From Cysteiniphilum litorale (GTDB lineage Bacteria; Pseudomonadota; Gammaproteobacteria; Francisellales; Francisellaceae), in the NCBI RefSeq assembly GCF_003428165.1, contig NZ_QLIQ01000022.1, positions 1 to 53,929 on the forward strand: a DNA stretch of 53,929 nt, written 5' to 3'. Shown piece after piece: positions 53,897 through 53,929 of this stretch; the stretch's first letter is position 1, and every line of letters starts with the position of its first letter. A program made the translations under genes and the position numbers. A model generated the notes under the pieces. The model did not search any database, was not told the origin of the DNA, and saw only the letters and a program-made list of their open reading frames with translations.

Positions 53897-53929
53897 AGTC
53901 AATAGCACCTTCTTTGTACACGTTCATTG

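Noticed and set aside
1-53929. tRNA, rRNA, prophage and transposase genes
   Set aside because: No cloverleaf-like gene, rRNA segment, phage structural gene or transposase was recognised on either strand by eye; a tRNA scan would settle small RNAs.

Overview
The window is a chromosomal segment of a low-GC (roughly 38-40% by eye) gammaproteobacterium. Housekeeping proteins (PurH, EttA, TrpS, AccD, FolC, RadA, RplU/RpmA, QueA, MlaA, PutA) are of gammaproteobacterial type. A single-chain MetI-MetQ fusion next to MetN, as reported in Francisella, together with the AT-rich codon use, points to the Francisella/Fastidiosibacteraceae side of the class. The assignment comes from recalled family features, not from a database search.

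Layout. 0.1-6.7 kb: a large SF1 (Upf1/DNA2-like) helicase, a Phd/VapC-type toxin-antitoxin pair, purH, and a VapBC pair with a palindromic operator. 6.8-14 kb, minus strand: ettA, nhaA with a TetR regulator, a small unknown protein, a PBP5-type carboxypeptidase and a TolC-family lipoprotein. 14.3-19.8 kb: mdaB, tsaE, a DUF4286 protein, accD-folC, trpS and an odd PP-loop protein. 19.9-22.4 kb: the metN-metIQ methionine importer. 22.5-31.1 kb: a LysE exporter, dedA, a PilZ-like protein, radA, an Aas-like protein with a damaged acyltransferase half, and two MFS transporters. 31.3-36.4 kb: mlaA-maf, fpr, rpmE, and a cardiolipin synthase/EEP phosphatase pair. 36.6-42.2 kb: a putA, class II aldolase, ProP-like transporter operon. 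42.4-45.9 kb: a third PIN toxin-antitoxin pair, then nadB, a stand-alone Fic N-terminal-like protein and serB. 46-53.9 kb: AraC/GyrI regulator, VOC protein, rplU-rpmA, queA, EamA/MarR pair, fatty-acid hydroxylase, MarC and a small secreted protein with an HIV-type slippery heptamer.

The coding content is mostly ordinary. The accessory layer is a dense set of short, non-coding, palindromic dispersed repeats in at least five families (called R1-R5 here). R1 is the best supported: three copies of about 153-184 bp, each flanked by its own perfect 8-bp direct repeat, which is direct evidence of transposition by a MITE-like element. One copy sits on the fpr stop codon. R2 supplies a transporter stop codon, and R5 supplies the tail of a small HTH gene and borders the nadB promoter. 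No tRNA, rRNA, CRISPR array, transposase gene or prophage was seen.
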